The notes: generated by a model from the letters alone, not told the origin. A stretch of DNA of 64,000 nucleotides from Solibacteraceae bacterium (GCA_021324015.1 JAJPJX010000127.1:1-64000); one strand, 5' to 3'; positions 16,492 to 26,828 are shown, counted from the stretch's first letter. Made by a program: numbers and translations.

Positions 16492-17216
16492 CGGGACGCC
16501 TGCTTCCGCCGGAAACGGCCCAGGTATCGCTCCACCTCAACGAGCGGCACCACGTCGGCCAGGTCGATGTCGATATCCAGCAGGTTTACCTCGTGCATGA
16601 TTTCGCAGCGCTCCCCCACCGCCTCCCGCGGCACGATCACCCGAAAACTGTCGGTGGCATCGCGGCAGGTGGCGTACACGCAATGGCTGGTGCTGACCCC
16701 AGTTACGATCAGCGTGTCCACGCCCAGGCCCGCCAGCGTGTCGTGCAGATTGGTGCCCTTGAAGGCCGAGGCGTAGCGCTTGGTCAGGATACGCTCACCG
16801 GGCCGCCGCTTCAGGCGCGGATCCAGTTCGAACCAGCGCTCCTCGCCCGGCTTCACCTCGAATTTCAGCTTCCGGTCGTGGGGCGAGGGCGGCATCGCCG
16901 GGTCCCAGTCCCAGGTGGTGAAGATGATGGGGATCCGGGCTGCCCGCGCCGCTTTGAGCAGCCGGCAGGCAGCTTCCACCACGGAGTCCACGTCGCTGCC
17001 CTGGCTCTGGCTGCGCGGGTCGGTCCACCACAGCGCCAGGTCGATCACGATCATCGCCGGACGCTTGCCGAAGCCCACGCGTCCGCCCCAGTTTCGCTTC
17101 CGGTACCCCTCCCGCAAGGCCTCCAGGTGGGCCTTGAGCGGCGCCCGCAATTCATCCGGCAGCCGCAGGTCGGCTGAGCCGAACCGCGGCGCCTCCGTCT
17201 TCCGTTTGTTCGCCAT
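16488..17216 (-). CDS. Isochorismatase-like cysteine hydrolase
   Basis: A 242-residue hydrolase with the classic catalytic triad of the family: Asp59 (VIDLALWW), Lys146 (LTKRYASAF) and Cys179 (STSHCVYATCRDA). The cis-peptide region TGVSTS precedes the Cys. Similarity is highest to the N-carbamoylsarcosine amidase/nicotinamidase branch, which releases ammonia or carbamate from amides, rather than to isochorismatase. An N-terminal extension of about 45 residues precedes the core. It starts the two-gene operon with the propeller protein, 57 bp after rapZ; CAGGAG lies 14 nt before the ATG. Confidence 0.88.
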   Translation of the reverse strand: MANKRKTEAPRFGSADLRLPDELRAPLKAHLEALREGYRKRNWGGRVGFGKRPAMIVIDLALWWTDPRSQSQGSDVDSVVEAACRLLKAARAARIPIIFTTWDWDPAMPPSPHDRKLKFEVKPGEERWFELDPRLKRRPGERILTKRYASAFKGTNLHDTLAGLGVDTLIVTGVSTSHCVYATCRDATDSFRVIVPREAVGERCEIMHEVNLLDIDIDLADVVPLVEVERYLGRFRRKQASR

Positions 17217-17273
17217 GGGTGTAGTGCGCTCCTGTTGATTGTAAGCGCAGGCGCGCCGCGCGGCGGCGCAGAC

Positions 17274-18179
17274 CTATACGCCTTTGGCGATGTCCCGGTG
17301 GTTTACCTTGGCTTTGAAGCCGGCTTGCGTCAGACGTTTGCGGATCTCATCGGCGATCATCACCGAGCGATGGTGTCCCCCCGTGCACCCAAAGGCGATG
17401 GTCAGGTAGCTCTTCCCCTCGCGAATGTAGTGCGGCAGCAGGTAGATCAGCAGGTCCGAGATCCTTCCGATGAACTCTACTGTCTGCGGAAACGAACGGA
17501 TGTACTTGGCGACCGAGGGGTGCCGCCCGGTGAGCTGCTTGAAGCGCGGAATGTAGTTCGGGTTCGGCAGAAAGCGCACGTCGAAAACCAGGTCGCTGTC
17601 CGCCGGCACCCCGTGGCGGTATCCGAAGCTGGTCACGTACACCAGGATCTTGGACTCCTCGGGCTGCTCCTGGAACTGCGCGCGGATGTGGTCCCGCAGT
17701 TCGTGAACCGTGAACTTGGAAGTGTTGATGATCAGGTCCGCCATGGCCCGGATGGGGGCCAGTTGCCGGCGTTCCTGCTGGATGCTCTTGATGATGGAGC
17801 GGTCCGCGCCCAGCGGGTGCGGACGCCGGGTTTCGCTGAAGCGCCGCACGATGGTCTCGTCGTCCGCCTCCAGGAAGACCAGGCGGGTCTGGAGCCCGTG
17901 GCGGATGTGCCCGTAGACTTCCGGCAGGCGCTGCAGGCTCTTGCCCTCGCGCACATCCACCACCAGCGCGGCGCGGCGCACGGAAGCCGAGTCCCGCGTG
18001 AGTTCGGCGAACTTCGGAATCAGGTCTACCGGCAGATTATCGACGGAGTAATACCCCAGGTCCTCCAGGTTTTTGAGCACCGTGCCTTTGCCGGAGCCGC
18101 TCAACCCGGTAATCATCACCAGTTCGGCGGGACGCTCCGCACTGCCGCGTCCAGGCTGCGCCGCGCTTTTCTGGGGCAT
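17274..18179 (-). CDS. rapZ: RNase adapter protein / nucleotide-binding protein RapZ
   Basis: A 301-residue P-loop protein. The Walker A GLSGSGKG is at 25-32, followed by the family signature NLEDLGYYSVDNLP, RLVFLEADDE, RRPHPL and the C-terminal GCTGGHHRSV. In E. coli RapZ guides RNase E to the GlmZ small RNA and controls amino-sugar synthesis; in other phyla it binds nucleotides and its partner is unknown. It follows hpf by 12 bp, the standard rpoN-hpf-rapZ order. An internal ATG at codon 22 would give the shorter usual N-terminus. Confidence 0.93.
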   Translation of the reverse strand: MPQKSAAQPGRGSAERPAELVMITGLSGSGKGTVLKNLEDLGYYSVDNLPVDLIPKFAELTRDSASVRRAALVVDVREGKSLQRLPEVYGHIRHGLQTRLVFLEADDETIVRRFSETRRPHPLGADRSIIKSIQQERRQLAPIRAMADLIINTSKFTVHELRDHIRAQFQEQPEESKILVYVTSFGYRHGVPADSDLVFDVRFLPNPNYIPRFKQLTGRHPSVAKYIRSFPQTVEFIGRISDLLIYLLPHYIREGKSYLTIAFGCTGGHHRSVMIADEIRKRLTQAGFKAKVNHRDIAKGV

Positions 18180-18191
18180 TCTCTGCGGAAA

Positions 18192-18734
18192 TCAGGCCTC
18201 GACCAGGTCGAAGTGGCCGTCCCGGCGCCGTACCAGCACGGAGACGCGGTCGGTTTCCGAGTCGCGGTAGACCAAGTAGTCCCGGTCCTTCTCCATCTCC
18301 ATCAGGGCCTCATCGAGCGTCATGGGCTTGCGCTTCTGGTGATGGTTGACGCGGAAGATCCGCCGTTCCAGCTCCGTCTCGATTTCCTTCTCGGCGGCGG
18401 CCGGCGCGTCCGGAACCTCGCTGGTTTTGCGGGACACGCGCTTGGTATCCCGCCACTTGGTGCGGACTTTGAGCGCCTGTTTCTCCAGCTTATCCACGGC
18501 GGCATGGAGCGCCGTGTACAGATCCGGGCTGGAGCCAATCCCAACCAGGGGGTGGTTGCGATAATTCACCGTGATTTCCGCGCAGTGCAGATGCCGCTCC
18601 TGCGACACAATCACGTGAGCTTCCCGCTCCTCCTTTCCATCAAGCAACTTGCCGACCTTGGCAACCTGTACCTCGATCTTCTTGAGCTGGGCCGGTGCCA
18701 GCACCACTTGCCTGCCTGTGTAGATGAGTCTCAT
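18192..18734 (-). CDS. hpf: Long-form ribosome hibernation promoting factor
   Basis: A 180-residue HPF/RaiA protein. The N-terminal S30AE domain (1-100) begins MRLIYTGRQV and binds the 30S decoding region. A charged linker with EKEIETELERR leads to the C-terminal dimerisation domain (about 125-180, IFRVNHHQKRKPMTLDEAL and RDGHFDLVEA), so this is the long form that makes 100S dimers alone. ATG 18734 is supported by GGAGGGACGG directly upstream; a start 7 codons earlier is unlikely. It lies 46 bp downstream of rpoN. Confidence 0.95.
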   Translation of the reverse strand: MRLIYTGRQVVLAPAQLKKIEVQVAKVGKLLDGKEEREAHVIVSQERHLHCAEITVNYRNHPLVGIGSSPDLYTALHAAVDKLEKQALKVRTKWRDTKRVSRKTSEVPDAPAAAEKEIETELERRIFRVNHHQKRKPMTLDEALMEMEKDRDYLVYRDSETDRVSVLVRRRDGHFDLVEA

Positions 18735-18780
18735 CCGTCCCTCCGTCTTTCTCAAGACTTTCCAGATGCGAACAGGCGCG

Positions 18781-20376
18781 TCAGTTGCGCACGCGCCTCT
18801 GGTGTGTGGATGGAATCTTCATGTCTTCCCGATACTTCGCTACCGTGCGGCGGGTGACGTCGATCCCCTCCGCCTGCAATCGCTGGGTGATCTGCTCATC
18901 GGTCAGGGGGTGGGCACTGTCCTCCTCCTCAATCATCTTTTTCACTCTGCGCTTCAGCAAGAGCAGCGGCGTCCCGCTGCCGGACGGACCTTGCACCGCT
19001 TCCGAGAAGAAGAATCGCAATTCGAAGACGCCTTGCGGGGTGTGGACGTACTTGTTGGCCACCGCGCGGCTCACCGTCGAGGGATGCACGCCGATCTCTT
19101 CCGCGACTTCCTTGATCATCATGGGCTTCAGATGCTCGATGCCGTGGGTCAGGAAGGAGTGCTGGCGGCGTACGATGGTCTGGCAGACTTTCAGGATGGT
19201 CTGCTTGCGCTGCTCGATGTTCTTCATCAACTGGATGGCCGAGGTGTAGCGTTCCCGCACGTAGTCCCGGACTTCCTTGGTGGCCCCGTTGTCCCGGTCC
19301 AGCATGCGCCGGTATTGCGCGTTCAGCCGCAGTTGCGGAATATCGTCGTCGTTGGTCTGAATGATGAAATCGTCGCCGTCCTTGAGGAAAAATACATCCG
19401 GTTCCACCACCCGGGCGCCCGCTCCCGAGTAGCGCAGACCTGGCCGGGGGTTCAGGTGCCGGATCACCCGGACGGCGATCTCCACGTGCTCCATGGGCCG
19501 GCCCAGCGCTTTGGCCAGTTCCTTGTACTGCCGGTTTTCCAGCAGGCGCAGGTGATCGCTGACGATCTGCCAGGCCACCCCGCCCTTTCCGTTCATGCTC
19601 TCCAGTTGCAGCAGCAGGCACTCGCGCGGGTTTCGGGCGCCCACGCCCGCGGGATCGAGCGACTGGACCGCTTTCAGGGCCTCCTCGATCTCCTCCACGG
19701 TGTGCTCGCCGGCCGTGGCGATCTCCTCGATGGAGGCCGAAACATACCCATCCTCATCCAGGTTGCCGATGATGCACTCGGCTGCGTCGCGCAGATTGTC
19801 GGAAAGCAGCGTAACGCTCAACTGCGAGCGCAGGTGGTCCGCCAGCGTGACGGGCGCCGACAGGAACGTCTCGAAGGACGGCTTTTCCACGGATTCCGCG
19901 GCCGGGCTCTTGTAGCCCGGGTCCAGGTAATCGTCGAAAAAGCTGCCGAAGTCGATCTCATCGAACGGGTCGGTGGCCGGCGCCGGCTCGATCGTCTCCG
20001 CCGTTCCGGGCGCGTCCGCCACGCCCTCCGGGGCGGCGGGCGTTTCGGGGATTTCGGGCACCGGTTCCGGGCCGAGCGTCACTTCCGCGGTGCCGTTGAG
20101 GGTGGTATCTCCCAGGCCGGCTTCCAGGATCTGGTGGTCCGCCGGCAGGGGCTCCCGCTCCGCCTCCAGCAGGGGGCGCAATTCCTCCGGGCTGACCTCC
20201 TCGCCGGCTTCGTCAGTGGCTTCCTCCAGGACCGGATTCTTCACGATCTCCTGGTTGATCATCTCCTTCAGCTCCAGCCTGTTGAGCTGAAGAACGGTGA
20301 CCATCTGGACCAGGCCCGGAGTTAGGATCTGCTTTTGCGCGACCCGTAACTGTAGCCTTGGCGAAAGCAGACTCAT
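18781..20376 (-). CDS. rpoN: RNA polymerase sigma-54 factor
   Basis: A 531-residue sigma-54. Region I (1-50) is Gln- and Leu-rich (PRLQLRVAQKQILTPGLVQM); region II (about 50-150) is long, acidic and proline/threonine-rich, which explains the larger than usual size. The core-binding domain, a helix-turn-helix (VHPSTVSRAVANKYV) and the RpoN box (RRTVAKYRE) near the C-terminus complete the factor. It needs AAA+ enhancer-binding activators, none of which is in this window. An extended -10 (TGATATGAT) lies 9 nt before the ATG. Confidence 0.96.
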   Translation of the reverse strand: MSLLSPRLQLRVAQKQILTPGLVQMVTVLQLNRLELKEMINQEIVKNPVLEEATDEAGEEVSPEELRPLLEAEREPLPADHQILEAGLGDTTLNGTAEVTLGPEPVPEIPETPAAPEGVADAPGTAETIEPAPATDPFDEIDFGSFFDDYLDPGYKSPAAESVEKPSFETFLSAPVTLADHLRSQLSVTLLSDNLRDAAECIIGNLDEDGYVSASIEEIATAGEHTVEEIEEALKAVQSLDPAGVGARNPRECLLLQLESMNGKGGVAWQIVSDHLRLLENRQYKELAKALGRPMEHVEIAVRVIRHLNPRPGLRYSGAGARVVEPDVFFLKDGDDFIIQTNDDDIPQLRLNAQYRRMLDRDNGATKEVRDYVRERYTSAIQLMKNIEQRKQTILKVCQTIVRRQHSFLTHGIEHLKPMMIKEVAEEIGVHPSTVSRAVANKYVHTPQGVFELRFFFSEAVQGPSGSGTPLLLLKRRVKKMIEEEDSAHPLTDEQITQRLQAEGIDVTRRTVAKYREDMKIPSTHQRRVRN

Positions 20377-20385
20377 CTCTTCCCT

Positions 20386-20394
20386 ATCATATCA
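20386..20394 (-). promoter_or_regulatory. Extended -10 upstream of rpoN
   Basis: TGATATGAT on the minus strand (TGn plus TATGAT), ending 9 nt before the rpoN ATG. No good -35 is seen. The implied leader would be only 2-3 nt, although the 9-nt gap AGGGAAGAG also looks like a ribosome-binding site. Confidence 0.35.
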
Positions 20395-20492
20395 CCGGGG
20401 GTGCGCCGGCCCCCGCAGGAGAGTACCGTACGGCGCGGCACAGTCGCAGCGGACCGGCGCCCGCCAATGCCCCATCGGATGGGGTTCCCCCG

Positions 20493-21896
20493 CTATGGCG
20501 CGCGGAAGGTGGTCCAGGGACGCGCGGGCATATCCCGCAGCACTTCCTTCTGCCAGGCGAACTCGGGGTGCTTCCGCAGGTGCTCGGCGGCGTGGAAGCT
20601 GATGCCGCAGGCATGGCCCAGCGCCGCGGTCAGGCTCATGCGCTCCGCCATCGCGGCGTCGGCCACCTTGGATTGCACGGCGCCCGCCACCCCGTAGGGC
20701 GGCTGCCAGGACGGCGAACCGCGCGGCGAGAGATCGATGTGCCCGCACAACGTCCGCTCGTCAGGCTCGTTTTGCCGGTCGAAGGTGTCGTAGTGGTCCG
20801 CCAGGAAGTGCTGCCCCGCCGGCACGTCGATTTTGCCTTTGTTCTCTTCCATCAACTGCTGCCAGCGCACCCGCCGCGCGTTGGGGCTCTGGCCCATGTC
20901 CGCCAGGTCGAAGTCGGTCTCCTCCTTGGCCAGTTTCGGATTGATGGGAAAGTTCGATCCCACGAAATAGCCGTCCCTGGTGCGATCGAGAGTGACGTTC
21001 TTCAACCCCAGTTCCAGGCTGGCGATCTCGTTAGTTTTTCGGTCCGCCACCAGCCAATCGTTGGCGTAGCCCCCGTTGTTACCCTCCTTCATGAGGCGCG
21101 CGAAATCGTCGATGGACTGCGCGTACTGCATGGCCTTCCGCGCCCGCACGAACTCCGGAATCCCGTTCGAGTCCCAGCCGCTGAACCGGCTGATGGTGGT
21201 TTCCGTAATCAGGATGCCGGCGTCGTTCATGCCGAAGTCGTCCCCGCTGTGGATGAGCCCCGGCATGCCGTCCATCAGGATGCGGTGCCCCCTGGCCGGC
21301 GTCATGTCGAAGATGATGTTCCAGCGCTCGCCCGAGGAATAGCTGGTCCAGGCGTTGTGGCCGATCACCACCCGCCCGTCCCTGGTGTAGCGGCCCGTGG
21401 CCACGAACGCGCTGCAATGTTCCGCTACCGTAGCCGTGGAGGGCGCCGCCTCCCGGTGCTGCTTGTCGTACCACTTGTCGTAGTAAGGCAGCTCCAGCCA
21501 GGCATTGAGCGCCACCACGTCCCACAGGTCCACCTTTGCTCCGCGGGCCGCCGCTCCGTCGCGGATGCCTTGCAGTTCCTCCCGGTACTCCGCCTCGATG
21601 TGCGGCCACAGCACATTCTCGGCCGTATCCCGGAAGAACTGCCAGTCCTTGTGTTCGTCGTGCGTCATCTCGAGCGACAGCGCCTTCAGGTTGTCCTGGA
21701 TTTCCGGCGCCAGGAGGTACCCGTGCTGGTAACCCAGTTCCGCGGGCGTGCCTTCCAGGTGCACGAAAATCCAGCCGTTTTCAGCCGGATGCCGGAACGC
21801 ATGCCGCAGCCGGGAGTCCGTTTGCGGCTCGCGGGAGACCAGCGCAAAGGCCGCACCCAGAAGTAGCAGGGCGGCGACGACGGTGGAGCGGTGCAT
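20493..21896 (-). CDS. Exported phospholipase B-like / C45 Ntn-type hydrolase
   Basis: A 467-residue protein with an N-terminal signal peptide (1-20). The mature part follows the phospholipase-B-like/C45 acyltransferase plan: GYQHGYLLAPEI, the EHCSAFVATG segment with candidate nucleophile Cys161 after a probable autocleavage site, RDGRVVIGHNAWTSY, and DDFGMNDAGILITETTI. These Ntn hydrolases cut amide bonds of acylated amino compounds or lipids. The ATG at 21896 is reached after the hydrophobic start; the frame is open far upstream, but that part is antisense to selD. It diverges from selD across 30 bp, with a TATAAT 6 nt before the ATG. Confidence 0.75.
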   Translation of the reverse strand: MHRSTVVAALLLLGAAFALVSREPQTDSRLRHAFRHPAENGWIFVHLEGTPAELGYQHGYLLAPEIQDNLKALSLEMTHDEHKDWQFFRDTAENVLWPHIEAEYREELQGIRDGAAARGAKVDLWDVVALNAWLELPYYDKWYDKQHREAAPSTATVAEHCSAFVATGRYTRDGRVVIGHNAWTSYSSGERWNIIFDMTPARGHRILMDGMPGLIHSGDDFGMNDAGILITETTISRFSGWDSNGIPEFVRARKAMQYAQSIDDFARLMKEGNNGGYANDWLVADRKTNEIASLELGLKNVTLDRTRDGYFVGSNFPINPKLAKEETDFDLADMGQSPNARRVRWQQLMEENKGKIDVPAGQHFLADHYDTFDRQNEPDERTLCGHIDLSPRGSPSWQPPYGVAGAVQSKVADAAMAERMSLTAALGHACGISFHAAEHLRKHPEFAWQKEVLRDMPARPWTTFRAP

Positions 21897-21901
21897 CCCG
21901 C

Positions 21902-21908
21902 TATTATA
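21902..21908. promoter_or_regulatory. Overlapping -10 hexamers between the hydrolase and selD
   Basis: The near-symmetric CTATTATAG gives TATAAT on the minus strand (6 nt from the hydrolase ATG) and TATTAT on the plus strand (19 nt from the selD ATG). Both genes would be fired from the same few bases. No -35 match is seen. Confidence 0.35.
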
Positions 21909-21926
21909 GTAATTGCCGATACTTAC

Positions 21927-22961
21927 ATGGCGGATACCACGCAGTTGCGCAAGCTGACTGCCCACGTCAAAGCCGCGGGTTGAGCGTCCAAGCTGAGTCC
22001 AAAGGTTTTGGACCAGGTTTTGGCGGCCATGCCGCGCGTGGCGAATGCGAACATTCTGGTAGGGTTTGAGACCTCCGACGATGCCGGGGTTTACAAGCTC
22101 ACGCCGGAGTGTGCCCTGGTGCAGACGGTGGACTTTTTCACCCCTATCGTGGACGATCCGTACACCTTCGGCGCCATTGCCGCCGCCAACGCGCTGAGCG
22201 ACGTGTATGCCATGGGCGGCCGCCCCCTGACGGCGCTCTCCATCCTGGCCTGGCCCGCCAGCGGTGATGCGGGCGACCTGCAGCAGATCCTGCGGGGCGG
22301 CGCGGACAAACTGCACGAGGCCGCCTGCGCCCTGGTGGGCGGGCACAGCGTGAGCGATCCCGAGATCAAGTTTGGCTACGCCATCACCGGCCTGGTCCAC
22401 CCGGAGCGCGTCAAGCCCAACGCCGGCGCCCGGCCCGGAGACGCGCTGGTGCTCACCAAGCCCCTGGGCACCGGCGTGATTGCCACCGCGCTCAAGCGCG
22501 GCATCGCCGCAGACACCCACGTGGAGGCCTCGGTCGCCTCCATGCTCACCCTGAACCGCGAAGCCTGCGAGCGGATGCTCGAGCGGGACACCCATGGGTG
22601 CACCGATGTCACCGGCTTCGGCTTGATCGGCCATGCCCGCGAGATGGCCCTGGCCAGCGGCATCACCCTGGAAATCGAAGTCCGCTGTGTGCGCTTCCTG
22701 CCCGGCGCGGTCGAATACGCGCGCCAGGGGGCACTGCCCGGTGGCCTGCGCAACAACCGCGAGTTCGCTTCCTGCGCTGTCGAGACGCGCGCCGGAATGC
22801 CGCCGGAAATCGAATCCCTGCTCTACGATCCGCAAACCTCGGGAGGGCTGCTCATTTCGCTGCCCGAAGCGGACGCGGCTTCGCTGGAGCGCGTGCTGCC
22901 CGGAGCCTGCCGCCTGGGCCGGGTCCTCGATCGGCAGGAAAAACCCATATGCCTGATCTAA
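21927..22961 (+). CDS. selD: Selenide, water dikinase with selenocysteine (in-frame UGA)
   Basis: SelD makes selenophosphate from selenide and ATP for Sec-tRNA and selenouridine synthesis. Starting at ATG 21927 the frame runs through TGA 21981-21983 as codon 19 and continues without a stop to 22961 (344 residues). The segment AAG-U-ASKLSPKVL aligns with E. coli AGCGCKISPKVL, placing the UGA exactly at catalytic Cys17, with the essential Lys preserved. Later motifs are ETSDDAGVY, TVDFFTPIVDDPY, AMGGRPL, GGHSVSDPE, TDVTGFGLIGH and DPQTSGGLL. Sec at this site is known in other bacterial SelDs. A truncated start at TTG 22008 would lose the active site. It is coupled to pyrF. Confidence 0.93.
21993..22016 (+). 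promoter_or_regulatory. Bacterial SECIS-like hairpin in selD
   Basis: Downstream of the UGA the mRNA folds into CTG, a bulged A, then GTCCAAA paired with TTTGGAC and CAG: ten base pairs with a GGU apical loop at 22004-22006. The loop begins 20 nt after the UGA, inside the 16-37 nt range described for bacterial SECIS elements, and has the expected G in the first two loop positions. Confidence 0.75.
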
Positions 22962-23650
22962 GCCATAACCCCATCATCGTTGCTCTGGATGTCGAATCGG
23001 CCGCGGAAGCCCGCGCGCTCGTGGCCCGCCTCGGCAGCCAAGTCAATTTTTACAAGGTCGGCATGGAACTCTATGCCGCCGCCGGTATGGAATTTGTCCG
23101 CGAACTGCTGGGGCAGGGAAAAGACGTCTTCCTCGATATGAAGTTTTACGATATCGGCGAGACCGTCAAGCGCGCCGTGGCCCAGGTGGCGCGCAGCGGC
23201 GTGCGCTTCCTCACCGTGCACGGCAGCGGCGCGGTAATGCGCGCCGCCGTCGAAGGCCGCGGCGGCTCCTCCCTCCGGCTGCTGGCCGTCACCGTGCTCA
23301 CCAGCTTCGATCAGCAGGATCTGGCGGATCTGGGCTATCCCTGCGCGGTCTCCGACCTGGTTGCCCTGCGCGTCCGCAAGGCCATGGATGCCGGCATCGA
23401 CGGGATCGTGGCCTCTCCGCTGGAAGCCGCTGCCATCCGCCAGCTCGCCGGGCCCCACGCCATCCTGGTGACGCCGGGAGTGCGCTCGGCGGGCTCCGCG
23501 AAAGGCGACCAGAAGCGCGTCGCCACCCCCGCCGAAGCCATGCGCGATGGCGCGGACTACCTGGTGATCGGCCGCCAGATCACCCGCGCCGCCGACCCCG
23601 CCGCGGAAGCCGCCCGGGTGCTCGAAGAAATCGCCGCCGCCGTCGCATGA
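22949..23650 (+). CDS. pyrF: Orotidine 5'-phosphate decarboxylase
   Basis: A 233-residue enzyme for the last step of UMP synthesis. The catalytic array DMKFYD (Asp63, Lys65, Asp68) lies on strand 3, with VALDVES at the N-terminus, TVHGSG, VTPGVRSAG (phosphate-binding) and VIGRQIT at the C-terminus. The length matches type I PyrF. The ATG at 22949 overlaps the selD stop by 13 bp, and the pyrF stop overlaps the next ATG by 4 bp, so selD, pyrF and the enolase-superfamily gene are co-transcribed. Confidence 0.95.
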   Translation: MPDLSHNPIIVALDVESAAEARALVARLGSQVNFYKVGMELYAAAGMEFVRELLGQGKDVFLDMKFYDIGETVKRAVAQVARSGVRFLTVHGSGAVMRAAVEGRGGSSLRLLAVTVLTSFDQQDLADLGYPCAVSDLVALRVRKAMDAGIDGIVASPLEAAAIRQLAGPHAILVTPGVRSAGSAKGDQKRVATPAEAMRDGADYLVIGRQITRAADPAAEAARVLEEIAAAVA

Positions 23651-24768
23651 AGATCACCGCCGTAAGAGTCCACACCCTGCGGGCCGCGCTCGAGCGCCCC
23701 TTCGCCTTCTCCCAGTGGCGCTTCACGCGCCGCGAGACCACCCTGGTCGAGGTCTCGACCGATGCCGGTTTCGAAGGATGGGGCGAGGCCTACGGCCCCT
23801 CGGCTCCCATTGCCGCGGCCGTCGGCGAGTTCTTCAGCCCTTTAGTGGTGGGGCGCGATCCCCGCGACACCGAGGCCCTCTGGGACTTCCTCTACGCCCG
23901 CAGCATCGACTATGGCCAGAAAGGCACCCTGCTGGCCGCCATCAGCGCCCTGGACATCGCCTTCTGGGACATCAAGGCGCGCGCCGCCGGCGTGCCGCTG
24001 TACCGCCTGCTGGGCGGCGCGCCAACCGAAAAAATCCCCTGCTACGCCACCGGCTTTTATTACTCCGAGGATTACGAGCGCGCCTTCCGCCAGGAGGCCG
24101 CCCGCTACCTGGAACTGGGTTTCGACGCGGTGAAGATGAAGGTGGGATATGGCCTGGAACGCGATGTAGGCCTCGTGCGCCTGGTGCGCGAAGCCGTCGG
24201 CCCGCGCGTCCGCCTGATGATGGACGCCAACCACGCTTATGACCCGGTGACCGCCATCGCGCTGGGCCGCCGCGTGGAGCCGTTGGAAATCGGATGGTTT
24301 GAAGAACCCGTCTCACCGCTCGATGTGGAAGGCTACCTGGAAGTGAAGCGGAACCTCGCGATCCCGCTCGCCGGCGGCGAGTGTGAGTACACCCGCTTCG
24401 GGTTCGAGCCCCTGCTGCGCCGCCGCGCGCTCGACTACGCCCAGCCGGATCTGTGCTCCTGCGGAGGGATCAGCGAGGGAATGAAGATCGCCGTGCTGGC
24501 CTCGGTCTATAACATCCACGTCACCCCGCACGCCTGGGGCTCCGCCGTGGGGCAGACCGCGGCGCTGCACTTCTACGCCGCCCGCCCGCGCCAGCCTTTC
24601 ACGACCACGCCGGAACTGCGCCTCATCGAGTGCGATCAGACCGAGAACCCCTTCCGCACCCGCATCGTAACCAATCCTATCCGCTTCCAGAACGGCTGCT
24701 GGCACCTGCCCGAAGGGCCCGGCCTGGGCATTCAGATCGACCGGCAAGCCCTGGCCGGCTTTGAGTGA
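23647..24768 (+). CDS. Mandelate racemase/muconate lactonizing enzyme family protein
   Basis: A 373-residue enolase-superfamily enzyme. The capping domain (1-125) precedes a barrel with the KMK motif (Lys163, Lys165), metal ligands Asp193 (DANHAY), Glu219 (WFEEP) and Glu245 (GGECEY), Asp268 and a late His295 (TPHAWGS). Lys165 plus a His-Asp dyad is the MR-subgroup pattern, consistent with acid-sugar dehydratase or racemase activity. It overlaps pyrF by ATGA. The substrate is not predictable by eye, and pyrF/selD context gives no clue. Confidence 0.88.
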   Translation: MKITAVRVHTLRAALERPFAFSQWRFTRRETTLVEVSTDAGFEGWGEAYGPSAPIAAAVGEFFSPLVVGRDPRDTEALWDFLYARSIDYGQKGTLLAAISALDIAFWDIKARAAGVPLYRLLGGAPTEKIPCYATGFYYSEDYERAFRQEAARYLELGFDAVKMKVGYGLERDVGLVRLVREAVGPRVRLMMDANHAYDPVTAIALGRRVEPLEIGWFEEPVSPLDVEGYLEVKRNLAIPLAGGECEYTRFGFEPLLRRRALDYAQPDLCSCGGISEGMKIAVLASVYNIHVTPHAWGSAVGQTAALHFYAARPRQPFTTTPELRLIECDQTENPFRTRIVTNPIRFQNGCWHLPEGPGLGIQIDRQALAGFE

Positions 24769-24772
24769 AACC

Positions 24773-24794
24773 GAGCCGCGACCACAGGGAGCGG
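24773..24794 (+). repeat. Short interspersed repeat, copy 3
   Basis: GAGCCGCGACCACAGGGAGCGG directly follows the stop of the enolase-superfamily gene, in a convergent gap. It is one of the cleanest copies. Confidence 0.6.
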
Positions 24795-24805
24795 CGCTTT
24801 TCGGC

Positions 24806-25198
24806 TCACCCCGCGGCAGCCCGAATGAACTCTACGACGGACTCCAGAGAGGCGCCCGGCTGGAACACCGCCGCCACACCCCGGCGTTTCAGCTCCGCGG
24901 CATCCTCGTCGGGGATGATGCCTCCGACCACCAGCTTCACGTCCTCCATCTGGTTCTGGCGCAACAGGTCCAGCACGCGGGGAACGATGGTGTTGTGCGC
25001 TCCGGAAAGGATGGAGAGCCCGATCACCTGCACGTCTTCCTGCAGCGCCGCGTTGACGATCATCTCCGGCGTCTGGCGCAGCCCGGTATAGATTACCTCC
25101 ATGCCCGCGTCACGCAAGGCTCGGGCGATCACCTTGGCGCCGCGGTCGTGGCCGTCCAGCCCCGGCTTGGCCACCAGTACTCGGATGCGTCGGTCCAT
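24806..25198 (-). CDS. Acyl-CoA mutase small subunit, B12-binding
   Basis: A 130-residue cobalamin-binding Rossmann-like domain. It contains the base-off motif DGHDRG (Asp15, His17, Gly20; His17 would replace dimethylbenzimidazole as the lower cobalt ligand), then GLSILSGAH and [10 protein letters not shown] that contact the nucleotide tail. It lies 3 bp after the large subunit gene; together they form one mutase. A free small subunit is typical of isobutyryl-CoA mutase (IcmB), 2-hydroxyisobutyryl-CoA mutase and archaeal methylmalonyl-CoA mutase. Confidence 0.9.
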   Translation of the reverse strand: MDRRIRVLVAKPGLDGHDRGAKVIARALRDAGMEVIYTGLRQTPEMIVNAALQEDVQVIGLSILSGAHNTIVPRVLDLLRQNQMEDVKLVVGGIIPDEDAAELKRRGVAAVFQPGASLESVVEFIRAAAG

Positions 25199-25201
25199 GG
25201 T

Positions 25202-26803
<1,602 letters not shown>

Positions 26804-26810
26804 CTCTCTG

Positions 26811-26828
26811 ATTCTAGCGCGATATACT
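26811..26828. promoter_or_regulatory. Divergent -10 pair between mutase and phosphomannomutase genes
   Basis: TAGAAT on the minus strand (26816-26811) is 7 nt from the mutase ATG; TATACT on the plus strand (26823-26828) is 9 nt from the phosphomannomutase ATG. Both would give leaderless or nearly leaderless transcripts from a 34-bp gap. Confidence 0.35.
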
